Source of the DNA: Melaminivora suipulveris
GTDB taxonomy: Bacteria > Pseudomonadota > Gammaproteobacteria > Burkholderiales > Burkholderiaceae_C
Assembly: GCF_003008575.1 (NCBI RefSeq)
Contig: NZ_CP027667.1
Location: forward strand, 2,814,001-2,878,000
DNA: 64,000 nt
Direction: 5' to 3'
The position numbers and the translations under genes are program-made. The notes under the pieces were generated by a model. That model was not told the DNA's origin. It saw only the letters and a list, made by a program, of their open reading frames with translations, and ran no database searches. Positions 36,528-44,661 of the stretch are shown here, piece by piece (the first letter of the stretch is position 1; each line of letters opens with the position of its first letter).

Positions 36528-36896
36528 TCAAAACGGTCCGAATCGCTCTGTGAACGCCTCGGCGAACGCGGCCTCGCCGCTCAAGGACAGACTCAAGGTC
36601 ACACGTTCTTCGGCGCCGATCTCCCGCGGCAGCGCGATGCAGCGGCGCTGCGGATCGAAATGCAGCTCCGTCAGCGGCTGACCCTGGCGCTCGCACTGCA
36701 GGTCGTACTGCCACAAGCCGCCTTCCTCCTGCGGTCCAAACTCGGCGCCCAGCAGGTCGTGCGCCCAGCCCAGTATGCTTTCGATCTCCGCCACGAGCGG
36801 CGCCAGCCGGGTGGCGGAAACGCTGGCCATCGCGTCCCAGGTGGCGACGCCGGCATCGTCCTCGCTGTAGTCGAAATCCAGAAAGTGCAGTGACAT
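36528..36896 (-). CDS. Conserved hypothetical protein
   Basis: I do not recognise a named family. The 122-residue soluble acidic protein starts MSLHFLDFDYSEDDAGVATW. It has a helical stretch (LAPLVAEIESILGWAHDLLG) and a beta-rich second half (LTELHFDPQRRCIALPREIG, then VTLSLSLSG). No signal peptide, membrane helix or Cys motif is present. It converges on DUF1178 with 6 bp between the stops. Its ATG shares the CATG palindrome with the start of the divergent ABC ATPase gene, so any promoter must lie inside that gene. Confidence 0.75.
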   Translation of the reverse strand: MSLHFLDFDYSEDDAGVATWDAMASVSATRLAPLVAEIESILGWAHDLLGAEFGPQEEGGLWQYDLQCERQGQPLTELHFDPQRRCIALPREIGAEERVTLSLSLSGEAAFAEAFTERFGPF

Positions 36897-37554
36897 GGAA
36901 GGCCCTTCTCTCGCGTCAATCCCTGACGTATCGCACACGTCGCAGGTTGTGCTGCGCGCCAGCGCCGTCGATTTGGAGCTGGCAGTCCGCCCCATCCTGC
37001 GTGGCTGGAGCGCCGGAATGCCCGCCGGATTGTCCCTGGTGCTGGGCGAGGAGGGCACCGGTAAGACCAGCGTGCTGCGCCTGTTGGCAGGCGAGTTGCC
37101 GCCCACCGCCGGTCGGCTGGAGTTGCATGGCGCCACACACGACACGCCGGCCTACCGCAGCCAGGTCTTCTGGCGCGATCCGCGCGATCCCTGGCCGCGC
37201 GAGACGACGCCGCGCGCCTGGACTGAAGAGTTTGCCGCAGCCTGCCCGCATTGGCAGGCCGGCGACTGGCTGCGCCACGTGCAGGGCTTTGCGCTCGAGC
37301 CGCACCTGGACAAGGCCATGTTCCAGCTGTCCACCGGCAGCCAGCGCAAGGTGTTGCTGGCCGCGGCCCTGGCCAGCGGCGCGCCGCTGACGCTGATCGA
37401 CGAGCCGGTGGCCGCGCTCGACCGGGTTTCCATTCGCTACTTCTGCACTGCACTCGCGCAGGTGGCGCAGCAACCCGGCCGCGCGCTGGTGGTGGCGCAC
37501 TACGACGCGCTGGACGAGGCGCTGCCGTGGCGCTTCATCCTGCAACTGGGCTGA
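36895..37554 (+). CDS. Orphan ABC-type ATP-binding protein
   Basis: The 219-residue protein is a single ABC ATPase domain. It has Walker A GEEGTGKTSVLRLL, a Q-loop region (SQVFWRD), the signature LSTGSQRKVLLAAAL, Walker B LTLIDEP and the switch His in LVVAHYD. Size and layout resemble CcmA-like small exporters' ATPases. No permease gene is adjacent, so its partner is unknown or it works alone. The ATG start gives a 2-bp overlap with the divergent gene; a GTG at 36949 is a likely alternative that would leave room for a promoter. Confidence 0.82.
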   Translation: MEGPSLASIPDVSHTSQVVLRASAVDLELAVRPILRGWSAGMPAGLSLVLGEEGTGKTSVLRLLAGELPPTAGRLELHGATHDTPAYRSQVFWRDPRDPWPRETTPRAWTEEFAAACPHWQAGDWLRHVQGFALEPHLDKAMFQLSTGSQRKVLLAAALASGAPLTLIDEPVAALDRVSIRYFCTALAQVAQQPGRALVVAHYDALDEALPWRFILQLG

Positions 37555-37590
37555 CCCGCCGGGGAAGACCCGGCCGATCGGCCCCGTGTA

Positions 37591-38934
37591 TCAGACCACG
37601 CCCTGCGCCAGCATGGCGTCGGCCACCTTGACGAAGCCGGCGATGTTGGCGCCGTTGATGTAGCTGACGCGCCCGTCGCCGCTGCGGCCGTGCTCCACGC
37701 AGGCGGTGTGGATGCCCTGCATGATGCGCAGCAGGCGGGCGTCGACCTCGTCGCGCGTCCAGGACAGGCGCGCCGAGTTCTGGCTCATCTCCAGGCCCGA
37801 GGTGGCCACGCCGCCGGCGTTGCTGGCCTTGCCCGGCGCATACAGCACACCGGCCGCTTCGAAGACTTTGGCGGCCTCGTTGGTCGAGGGCATGTTGGCG
37901 CCCTCGGCCACGCACAGCACGCCGTTGGAGATCAGCGTGGCGGCGTCGCGCTCGTCCAGCTCGTTTTGCGTGGCGCAGGGCAGGGCCACGTCCACCGGCA
38001 CGCGCCAGGGGCTCATGCCGGCCTCGAAGCGCACGCCGGTGCGCGCGGCGTAGTCGCTCACGCGGCCGTAGTGGTTGTTCTTCACGTCCATCAGGATGTC
38101 GAGCTTCTCGGGCGTGAAGCCTTCCTCGTCGACGATGGTGCCGCTGGAGTCCGAAACGGTGATGACCTTGGCGCCGCGCTGCATGGCCTTCTCCACAGCG
38201 TACTGCGCCACGTTGCCCGAGCCCGAAACCGACACGCGCAGCCCGTCAAACGACCGGCCGCGGGTCTTCAGCATTTCCTCGGCGAAGTAGACCGTGCCGT
38301 AGCCGGTGGCCTCGGGGCGAATCAACGAGCCGCCGTAGGACAGGCCCTTGCCGGTGAAGACCCCTGCCGAAGTGTTGGCCAGCTTCTTGTACATGCCGGC
38401 CATGAAGCCCACCTCGCGCCCGCCCACGCCGATGTCGCCCGCCGGCACATCGGTATCGGCACCCACATGGCGGAACAGCTCGGTCACGAAGGCCTGGCAA
38501 AAGCGCATGACTTCGGTGGGGCTCTTGCCCTTGGGGTCGAAATCCGAGCCGCCCTTGCCGCCGCCCATGGGCAGCGTGGTCAGCGCGTTCTTGAAGGTCT
38601 GCTCGAAGGCCAGGAATTTCAGCACCGACAGCGTGACCGACGGGTGGAAGCGCAGGCCCCCCTTGTACGGACCGATGGCCATGCTGTGCTGGATGCGGTA
38701 GCCGCGGTTGACGTGCACCGTGCCGTGGTCGTCGAACCAGCTCACGCGGAAGGTGATGACACGCTCGGGCTCGACCAGGCGCTCCAGCAGGGCGTGTTCG
38801 GCATAGCGCGGGTTCTTCTCGATGAAGGGCCACAGGCTTTCCATGACTTCGGTGACGGCCTGCAGGAACTCCGGCTGGCCGGGGTTGCGCTGGGCGACGT
38901 ACTCGAGAAACTGGCCCACGGTTTGGTGCTTCAT
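37591..38934 (-). CDS. gdhA: NADP-specific glutamate dehydrogenase
   Basis: GdhA aminates 2-oxoglutarate to glutamate with NADPH and ammonia. The 447-residue length fits the hexameric NADP-type enzyme. Motifs include IQHSMAIGPYKGGLRFHPSV, TTLPMGGGKGGSDFDPKGKS with the catalytic Lys, and VPAGDIGVGGREVGFM. The nucleotide-binding part has VSGSGNVAQYAVEKAM. It converges with the ABC ATPase gene. The 264-bp upstream gap to mutL holds no gene that I can see. Confidence 0.96.
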   Translation of the reverse strand: MKHQTVGQFLEYVAQRNPGQPEFLQAVTEVMESLWPFIEKNPRYAEHALLERLVEPERVITFRVSWFDDHGTVHVNRGYRIQHSMAIGPYKGGLRFHPSVTLSVLKFLAFEQTFKNALTTLPMGGGKGGSDFDPKGKSPTEVMRFCQAFVTELFRHVGADTDVPAGDIGVGGREVGFMAGMYKKLANTSAGVFTGKGLSYGGSLIRPEATGYGTVYFAEEMLKTRGRSFDGLRVSVSGSGNVAQYAVEKAMQRGAKVITVSDSSGTIVDEEGFTPEKLDILMDVKNNHYGRVSDYAARTGVRFEAGMSPWRVPVDVALPCATQNELDERDAATLISNGVLCVAEGANMPSTNEAAKVFEAAGVLYAPGKASNAGGVATSGLEMSQNSARLSWTRDEVDARLLRIMQGIHTACVEHGRSGDGRVSYINGANIAGFVKVADAMLAQGVV

Positions 38935-39198
38935 ATGACGGGACTTTCGGCTGAGATGGAAAGGGAACAGGAGAAACCTTTGCGGCAGTGCAGCATGAGT
39001 TTATGTCAAAACGACATAGCTCCATGCATGGTTGACAAAACAATGGGGTCGCAGAAGCAATTTTTTTCAGCTCGTGAGGAGGCGGCCACAACCGGCGCGG
39101 CCTTCGGCGTGCGATTGCCTGGTATGCCTCGCTGGTGGCTGCCGCGCGCCGCTGCCGGGCCGGGACGCCGTCGAGCGTGCGGCGGCTTGGCAGGGCCT

Positions 39199-41082
39199 TC
39201 AGCGCCCGCGCAGGAAGAGCGCGTCCAGCTCTTTCATCGTCAGCTGGCGCCAGGTGGGCCGGCCGTGGTTGCACTGGTCGGAGCGCTCGGTGTGCTCCAT
39301 CTGGCGCAGCAGGGCATTCATCTCCGGCAGCGTCAGGTGTCGGTGGGCGCGCACCGCGCCGTGGCAGGCCATGGTGGCCAGGATTTCGTTGCGCGAGCGC
39401 TGCAGCACGCTGGCCGCGTCGTGCGTGGCCAATTCGGCCAGCACGCTGCGCGCCAGCTCCACCACGTTGCCGTGCGCCAGGGCCGTGGGCACCGCGCGCA
39501 CGGCCAGGGTGCGCGCGGAGAACGGCAACACCTCCAGCCCCAGCGCGACCAGCGCATCAGCCTGCGCTTCGGCGGTCGCCACCTCCAGCGCCGTGGCGGC
39601 GAAGGTGGCGGGGATCAGCAGCGGCTGGCGGGCCACCCGGCTGCCGGCGTCGGCCTGCGATTTCAGGCGCTCGTAGACGATGCGCTCGTGCGCGGCGTGC
39701 ATGTCCACCAGGACCAGGCCGTGCGTGTTCTCGGCCAGGATGTAGACGCCATGCACCTGCGCCAGTGCCCGGCCCAGGGGCCAGTCCTGCGCGTCCACCG
39801 CGTCCTGCGACGCGGCTGCACCGTTCGCGCCAGCATCTCGCCTGCCGGTTGCCGGTGGGCCCCACAGGGCTGCCAGGTCGCTCACCTTGTGGCCAACGGT
39901 GGGATCGTCAAATTTGATAGCTGCCTGCGCTTGAAGGGCGCCGACTGAGGGCATATTTGACGCAAAACCGGCTCTCGGAGGCGCCGAAACGGCCGATGGG
40001 CCAGGCGCCTCGGCCAGCGCCTGCGCGCGCGGCGCGGCCAGCGCGTCCTCCAGCGCGTGGCGCACCGCCTGGTGCACCTCGCGGCCGTCGCGAAAGCGCA
40101 CCTCGATCTTGGTCGGGTGCACGTTCACGTCCACGCGCTGCGGGTCGATTTCCAGGTACAGCGCATACACCGGCTGGCGCTGGCCGTGCAGCACGTCCTC
40201 GTAGGCGCTGCGCGCGGCATGGGCCAGCACCCGGTCGCGCACGAAGCGGCCGTTGACGTAGCTGTACTGCTGGTCGGCGCGGCTGCGCGCGGCATCCGGG
40301 ACGCCCGCCCAGCCGGTCACGCGAACGCCGCCGACGTGGCGCTGCACGGCCACGGCATTGGCGATGAAATCCTCGCCCAGCACGTCCGCCAGGCGCCGGG
40401 CCAGCGCGTCGCGCCAGGCGTGCACATCATCCGTGGCCAGGCCGCCGGCCAGGGTGGGGCGCCACTGCTCGACCAGCTTGCCCTCGTGCCAGACGGCAAA
40501 GCCCACGTCGGGGCGCACCAGCGCGTGCCGGCGCACGGCCTGCACGCAGTGCGCCAGTTCGGTGGCATCGGTCTTGAGAAACTTGCGCCGCGCCGGGGTG
40601 GAGAAAAACAGCTCGCGTACCTCCACCGTCGTGCCGCGCGCGCGCGCCGCGGGGCGCAGCTCGCCGCTGCGCGCATCGAGCAGCCAGCCGGAGTCCTGCT
40701 CCGGCGTGCGCGACAGCAGCGACAGCTCGGAGACCGAGGCGATGGCGGCCAGCGCCTCGCCGCGAAAGCCCATGGTCAGCACCGATTCCAGATCATGAAG
40801 GCTGGCGATCTTGCTGGTGGCGTGGCGCCGCAGGGCCGCCTGCAGCTCGCCCCGCGCGATGCCGGCGCCGTCGTCCTCCACGGTGATCAGGCGTACGCCG
40901 CCGGCCAGCAGCCGCACCGTGACCTGGCGCGCGCCGGCATCCAGGGCGTTGTCGACCAGTTCACGCACGGCGGAGGCCGGGCGCTCGACCACTTCGCCAG
41001 CGGCGATCTGGCTGATGAGTTCGTCGGGCAGGTCGTGGATGGCGCGGCGTGGGGGGAAGGGCTGGTTCGGCACGCGGGCCAT
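39199..41082 (-). CDS. mutL: DNA mismatch repair protein MutL
   Basis: MutL couples MutS mismatch recognition to strand incision. The 627-residue protein has the GHKL ATPase motifs ELVDNALDAGARQ, EDDGAGIARGE and TMGFRGEALAAIASV, and the C-terminal dimerisation domain (VLVDMHAAHERIVYERLK, ATMACHGAVRAHRHLTLPEM). The linker at about residues 372-391 is encoded by a full copy of the dispersed repeat. The start MARVPNQPF follows AAGGG; a GTG 12 nt upstream is unlikely. A TAGAAT overlaps the ATG, so a leaderless start at the GTG three codons downstream is also conceivable. Confidence 0.95.
   Translation of the reverse strand: MARVPNQPFPPRRAIHDLPDELISQIAAGEVVERPASAVRELVDNALDAGARQVTVRLLAGGVRLITVEDDGAGIARGELQAALRRHATSKIASLHDLESVLTMGFRGEALAAIASVSELSLLSRTPEQDSGWLLDARSGELRPAARARGTTVEVRELFFSTPARRKFLKTDATELAHCVQAVRRHALVRPDVGFAVWHEGKLVEQWRPTLAGGLATDDVHAWRDALARRLADVLGEDFIANAVAVQRHVGGVRVTGWAGVPDAARSRADQQYSYVNGRFVRDRVLAHAARSAYEDVLHGQRQPVYALYLEIDPQRVDVNVHPTKIEVRFRDGREVHQAVRHALEDALAAPRAQALAEAPGPSAVSAPPRAGFASNMPSVGALQAQAAIKFDDPTVGHKVSDLAALWGPPATGRRDAGANGAAASQDAVDAQDWPLGRALAQVHGVYILAENTHGLVLVDMHAAHERIVYERLKSQADAGSRVARQPLLIPATFAATALEVATAEAQADALVALGLEVLPFSARTLAVRAVPTALAHGNVVELARSVLAELATHDAASVLQRSRNEILATMACHGAVRAHRHLTLPEMNALLRQMEHTERSDQCNHGRPTWRQLTMKELDALFLRGR
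39908..39967 (-). repeat. Dispersed repeat, copy F (inside mutL)
   Basis: Read on the minus strand it has TCAAATATGCCCTCAGTCGGCG followed by AAGCGCAGGCAGCTATC and TCAAATTTGA. In the mutL frame it is open and encodes FASNMPSVGALQAQAAIKFD in the interdomain linker. Its codons (TCA, AAT, ATC, TTT) are more AT-rich than those around it. Confidence 0.8.
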
Positions 41083-41186
41083 TCTATGCAGCACCCTTCG
41101 GGCGTAGGGCGACGCCGGCGGGCGCTACATTACGCCGCTTCATGCGCGGGCAGCGGGCCCTGGCGCGGGCTGGCTGCGAGGTCAAA

Positions 41187-41840
41187 GTGGAAGTTCTGGC
41201 GTTTCTGATCGATTTCATCCTGCACGTGGACCAGCACCTGGCGGCCTTCGTTACCAACTACGGCCCGTGGGTCTATGCGCTGCTGTTCGTGATCGTGTTC
41301 GTGGAGACTGGCGTGGTGGTCATGCCATTCCTGCCGGGCGACTCGCTGCTCTTCGTCGTCGGCGCGCTCAGCGGCGCGGGCCTCATGAACTTCCCGCTGG
41401 CCTGCGCGCTGCTGCTGGCTGCGGCCATCCTGGGCGACCAGTGCAACTACCTGATCGGGCGGCATATCGGGCCCAAGGTCTTTCAGTGGGAAAACTCGCG
41501 CTGGTTCAACCGCCGCGCCTTCGATCAGGCGCACGCCTTTTATGAGCGCTACGGTGGCATCACCATCGTGCTGGCGCGCTTCATGCCTTTCATCCGCACC
41601 TTCGCGCCCTTCGTGGCCGGCGTGGCCGCCATGCGGCGCGCGGCCTTCACCGCCTACAACGTTGGCGGGGCGGTGCTGTGGGTGCTGGGCATCTGCACGG
41701 CGGGCTACTTCTTCGGCAACCTGCCCTGGGTGCAAAAGCATCTGGACAAGATCATCTGGGCGATGATCTTCATCCCCGGCCTGATCGCCATCCTGGGCGC
41801 CTGGCGCGCCGGAAGAAAAACGGCTGTTGCTACCGATTAG
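41187..41840 (+). CDS. DedA family membrane protein
   Basis: DedA/VTT proteins are membrane transporters implicated in recycling undecaprenyl phosphate and other lipids. The 217-residue protein has the re-entrant loop region FVETGVVVMPFLPGDSLLFV, GDQCNYLIGRHIG and the second conserved block ARFMPFIRTFAPFVAGVAAM. A GTG start behind GAGG gives VEVLAFLIDFILHVDQHL, the usual beginning; an ATG 45 nt upstream is possible and has a TACATT hexamer 10 nt before it. The last codons and stop lie in a copy of the dispersed repeat. Confidence 0.9.
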   Translation: MEVLAFLIDFILHVDQHLAAFVTNYGPWVYALLFVIVFVETGVVVMPFLPGDSLLFVVGALSGAGLMNFPLACALLLAAAILGDQCNYLIGRHIGPKVFQWENSRWFNRRAFDQAHAFYERYGGITIVLARFMPFIRTFAPFVAGVAAMRRAAFTAYNVGGAVLWVLGICTAGYFFGNLPWVQKHLDKIIWAMIFIPGLIAILGAWRAGRKTAVATD

Positions 41841-41893
41841 ATAGCAACAGCCCGTTCATTCACGCCGACTGATGGCCGATTTGGCTTGAAAAT
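41825..41893 (-). repeat. Dispersed repeat, copy E (end of DedA gene)
   Basis: Read on the minus strand it has TTCAAGCCAAATCGGCCATC, the core CAGTCGGCG and a terminal hairpin GTTGCTA/TAGCAAC. The hairpin supplies the last codons and the TAG of the DedA gene. The other arm reaches to 15 nt before the convergent lipoprotein stop. Confidence 0.8.
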
Positions 41894-41908
41894 GCGCCGA
41901 TCAGGGCG

Positions 41909-42142
41909 TCAGCGGCGGCCCTGGCGCTGGTCGCGGTCCTCGCCGAGTTCGTGGCCGACCAGCGCGCCGGCGCCGGCGCCGATGACCGTGGCGGCAGTGC
42001 CACCCACGGCGCTACCGACCACGCCGCCAGCCACGGCGCCCACTCCCGTGCCGATCTGCGCGTTGGTGGGGTTGGTGGAACAGCCGGCCAGGCCCAGCGC
42101 GGCGGCACTGGCGGCGGCACACAAAAAGAGGCGGTATTGCAT
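41909..42142 (-). CDS. Glycine-zipper lipoprotein
   Basis: The 77-residue protein starts MQYRLFLCAAASAAALGLAGC with a lipobox at LAGC. The mature part is dominated by a glycine zipper (GTGVGAVAGGVVGSAVGG followed by VIGAGAGALVGHELG), as in OsmB/SlyB-like outer-membrane lipoproteins. A basic tail (DRDQRQGRR) ends it. The function is unknown; envelope stabilisation is a guess. It converges with the DedA gene. Confidence 0.82.
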   Translation of the reverse strand: MQYRLFLCAAASAAALGLAGCSTNPTNAQIGTGVGAVAGGVVGSAVGGTAATVIGAGAGALVGHELGEDRDQRQGRR

Positions 42143-42291
42143 GATGGGCTCCTGTGAAGATGATTCCGCCCCCGCTGGGGGCACGGTGCCTGGCCCTCTG
42201 TGGGCCACGTGTCTTCAAGATACCCGCCGGCCTATGGCGCGCTGTAGGCCCGCCCTGGGCGCGGGTGTAGGAGCGGCGCAGTGCGCCCAGG

Positions 42292-42624
42292 TCATCCTGC
42301 CAGCAGGCAGATGGTCAGCAGCAGCGAGGACGGCTGCCGGGCACGCAGCGTGACATGCACGCGCGGCGGCAGGTGCAGCCAGTCGCCAGGACGCAGTGTT
42401 TCCTGGCGGCCTGGCAGCTCCAGCAACACCTCACCCTCCAGGCATTGCAGCGTGGCTTCCCCAGGGGCGTCGTGCTGCTGCATCTGCTCGCCGGCGCGCA
42501 GCACCAGGCGCATCGCCTCCAGCTGGCCGGCCTTGAGGATGGCGTGCGAGACGGTCGACTCCAGCGCCGCGCCCAGGGGCGCGAGGCTGACGACCTTGAG
42601 CGATCGGGCGTGCGGCAGTGCCAT
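42292..42624 (-). CDS. Cupin domain protein
   Basis: The 110-residue protein is one small beta-barrel cupin. The part MRLVLRAGEQMQQHDAPGEA, LQCLEGEVLLELPG and RPGDWLHLPPRVHVTLRA matches cupin motifs 1 and 2, with one His and one Glu in motif 1 and a His in motif 2 as possible metal ligands. Function and metal are unknown. It lies downstream of the amidase gene on the same strand, with a 40-bp gap. Confidence 0.82.
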   Translation of the reverse strand: MALPHARSLKVVSLAPLGAALESTVSHAILKAGQLEAMRLVLRAGEQMQQHDAPGEATLQCLEGEVLLELPGRQETLRPGDWLHLPPRVHVTLRARQPSSLLLTICLLAG

Positions 42625-42664
42625 GGCGGGTTCTCCTTCTGCGGCCGCGGGGCCGGCCGCCCGG

Positions 42665-44107
42665 CTACACGGTGCGGTTGCGCGCCAGCGGCGGGTTGCG
42701 CGCGAAGTATCGCGTGATGCCGCGCATCAGCGCGTCGGCCAATTGCTCCTGATAGGCGGCGGTGCGCAGGCGCGCTTCTTCCTCGGGGTTGCTGATGAAG
42801 GCGGTCTCGACCAGCACGCTGGGAATGTCGGGCGCCTTGAGCACGGCAAAGCCAGCCTGCTCCACGCGCGGCTTGTGCAGCTTGGCCATGCCGCCAATCT
42901 CGCCCAGCAGCACGCTGCCCAGCTTCAGGCTGTCGTTGATCTGCGCGGTGGTGCTCATGTCCAGCAGCACGCGCTGCACGTGGCGGTCCTGCACGCCGAC
43001 GTTCACGCCGCCGATCAGGTCGGCCTGGTTTTCCTTGTTGGCCAGCCAGCGCGCGGCCGAGCTGGACGCGCCGCCCTCGCTCAAGGCGAAAACGCTGGCG
43101 CCGCGCGCCGCCGGGTTGGTGAAGGCGTCGGCGTGGATGGACACGAACAGATCGGCCTGCACGCGCCGCGCCTTGTCCACGCGTGTGGCCAGGGGCACGA
43201 AGTAGTCGCCGTCGCGCGTCAGGAAGGCGCGCATCGGGTTGCCGCCCACGGTGGTGGCGTTGATGCGCTCGCGCAGACGGTGCGCGACGCGCAGCACCAC
43301 GTCCTTCTCGCGCGTGCCGCCGGGCCCGATGGCGCCGGGGTCCTCGCCGCCGTGGCCTGGATCCAGCGCGACGATGATCAGCCGGTCGGTGGCGCGCGCG
43401 ACCGGCGTCACCGGACGTACAGGCGGCGGTGGCGCGGCGGCGACCGGCGGCGCAGGCGCGGCCACGGGCGGCAGGGGCAAACCACCGGCCGGCGCCGATT
43501 CGATCCGGGCGTGGTGGCGCGCGATCAGCTCGCCCAGCGGATCGGCGGGCGCCGGCGCGGCCACAGGAGGCAGCGGCGGCGCGACCGGGGCGGCCGAGGC
43601 GACTACCGGCGCGGCGTCGCGCAGGCGCTCGGCGATCAGCGTCTCCAGCGGATCGGCCGCCTGCTCGGGGTACAGGTCGAAGACCAGCCGGTGGCGGTAG
43701 GCGGCCACGGGCGGCAGGCTGAACACCTGGGGGGCTGCGGCGTGCTTGAGGTCCATCACCAGCCGCACCACGCCGGGCGCGTTCTGGCCCACGCGGATGC
43801 CGGCGATGTTGGGGTCATCGGGCTTGACCTTGGCCACCAGCTCGCGCAGCGGGGTGTCCAGATCCAGCCCCTCGATGTCCACCGCCAGGCGCGGCGGCGT
43901 GGCCACGAAAAATTGCCGGGCCACCAGTTTCTGGTCGGACTCGATGGTCACGCGCGAATAGTCCTGCGCCGGCCAGACGCGCACCGCGACGATGCCGGCG
44001 CCGTGCGCCAGGTGGCGCGTGCCCAGCAGTAGCACCACGGCGCCGGCGCGCAGCGCGGCGCGGCGGGCAGGGCAGGGTTCGGTAAGAGGGAGTAAAGGCC
44101 GCGCCAT
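42665..44107 (-). CDS. amiC: N-acetylmuramoyl-L-alanine amidase (AmiC type)
   Basis: The enzyme cleaves the amide bond between MurNAc and the stem peptide during cell separation. The 480-residue protein has an N-terminal export signal with a twin-arginine-like PARRAALRAGAVVLLLG, an AMIN domain (VRVWPAQDYSRVTIESDQKL), a Pro/Ala-rich linker, and the Amidase_3 domain with the zinc ligands in IVALDPGHGGEDPGAIG, LFVSIHADAF and VLVETAFISNPEEE. Tat export is known for E. coli AmiA and AmiC. It starts 5 nt after the tsaE stop; an in-frame TTG 9 nt upstream is less likely. Confidence 0.93.
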   Translation of the reverse strand: MARPLLPLTEPCPARRAALRAGAVVLLLGTRHLAHGAGIVAVRVWPAQDYSRVTIESDQKLVARQFFVATPPRLAVDIEGLDLDTPLRELVAKVKPDDPNIAGIRVGQNAPGVVRLVMDLKHAAAPQVFSLPPVAAYRHRLVFDLYPEQAADPLETLIAERLRDAAPVVASAAPVAPPLPPVAAPAPADPLGELIARHHARIESAPAGGLPLPPVAAPAPPVAAAPPPPVRPVTPVARATDRLIIVALDPGHGGEDPGAIGPGGTREKDVVLRVAHRLRERINATTVGGNPMRAFLTRDGDYFVPLATRVDKARRVQADLFVSIHADAFTNPAARGASVFALSEGGASSSAARWLANKENQADLIGGVNVGVQDRHVQRVLLDMSTTAQINDSLKLGSVLLGEIGGMAKLHKPRVEQAGFAVLKAPDIPSVLVETAFISNPEEEARLRTAAYQEQLADALMRGITRYFARNPPLARNRTV

Positions 44108-44112
44108 GTCGC

Positions 44113-44661
44113 TCAAGGGTTCTCGGACAGGGAGGAGGACGGCAGCGCGCGCAGCAGCGCCGCCCCGCGTGGCGTGTGCGCGCTCAGGGCGACGCGCCGG
44201 GATGCATCATCGTTGGCATGCAGGCAAATGGCAACATCCGCCGGCGGCAGCACAGCCGCGGCCTTGTCCGGCCATTCGGCGATTTTCAGGCCGGGGCTGG
44301 CGAAGATGTCGCGAAAGCCCGCGTCCTCCCACTCGCGCGGGTCGTCGAAACGGTAGAAGTCGAAGTGCCAGATATCCAGGCCGTCTGGCGCACGGTGCGG
44401 CTCGACCACGGCATAGGTCGGGCTCTTGATGCGCCCGGCCACGCCCAGGGCGCGCAGCAGGTGGCGCACCAGGGTGGTCTTGCCGGCGCCCAGGTCGCCG
44501 TACAGCGTCAGGAAAGCGTCGCGCAGGCCTGGCTGGCGCGCCAGTGCGGCGGCGAAGCGCTGCGTGTCTTCCTCGCTCGCCCAGCTCAGGGAGCGGGTTT
44601 CCAGGGCGGGCGCCGGCGCGCTTCCTACAATTTCACGTTGATGGTGATCAGCAGCAGTCAA
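44113..44661 (-). CDS. tsaE: tRNA threonylcarbamoyladenosine ATPase TsaE (start uncertain)
   Basis: TsaE is the ATPase partner of TsaB/TsaD in making the t6A modification of tRNA. The protein has the P-loop LYGDLGAGKTTLVRHLLRAL, SPTYAVVEPHRAPDGLDIWH, HFDFYRFDDPREWEDAGF and the closing IAEWPDKAA. No ATG lies in the proper place. The TTG chosen has GAGGAACGAG before it and gives 182 residues, overlapping the divergent queG start by 21 bp; CTG at 44604 or ATT at 44631 are shorter options closer to family length. The tsaE-amiC order is conserved. Confidence 0.88.
   Translation of the reverse strand: MTAADHHQREIVGSAPAPALETRSLSWASEEDTQRFAAALARQPGLRDAFLTLYGDLGAGKTTLVRHLLRALGVAGRIKSPTYAVVEPHRAPDGLDIWHFDFYRFDDPREWEDAGFRDIFASPGLKIAEWPDKAAAVLPPADVAICLHANDDASRRVALSAHTPRGAALLRALPSSSLSENP
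44625..44630 (+). promoter_or_regulatory. Putative -10 element of queG
   Basis: TACAAT lies 10 nt before the queG ATG, inside the 5' part of tsaE. If used, it would give a leader of only a few nucleotides. The -35 position is poor. Confidence 0.35.

Noticed and set aside
37571..37586. Palindrome GGCCGATCGGCC between the ABC ATPase and gdhA genes as terminator
   Set aside because: No loop and no T-run; a short GC palindrome is common at this base composition.
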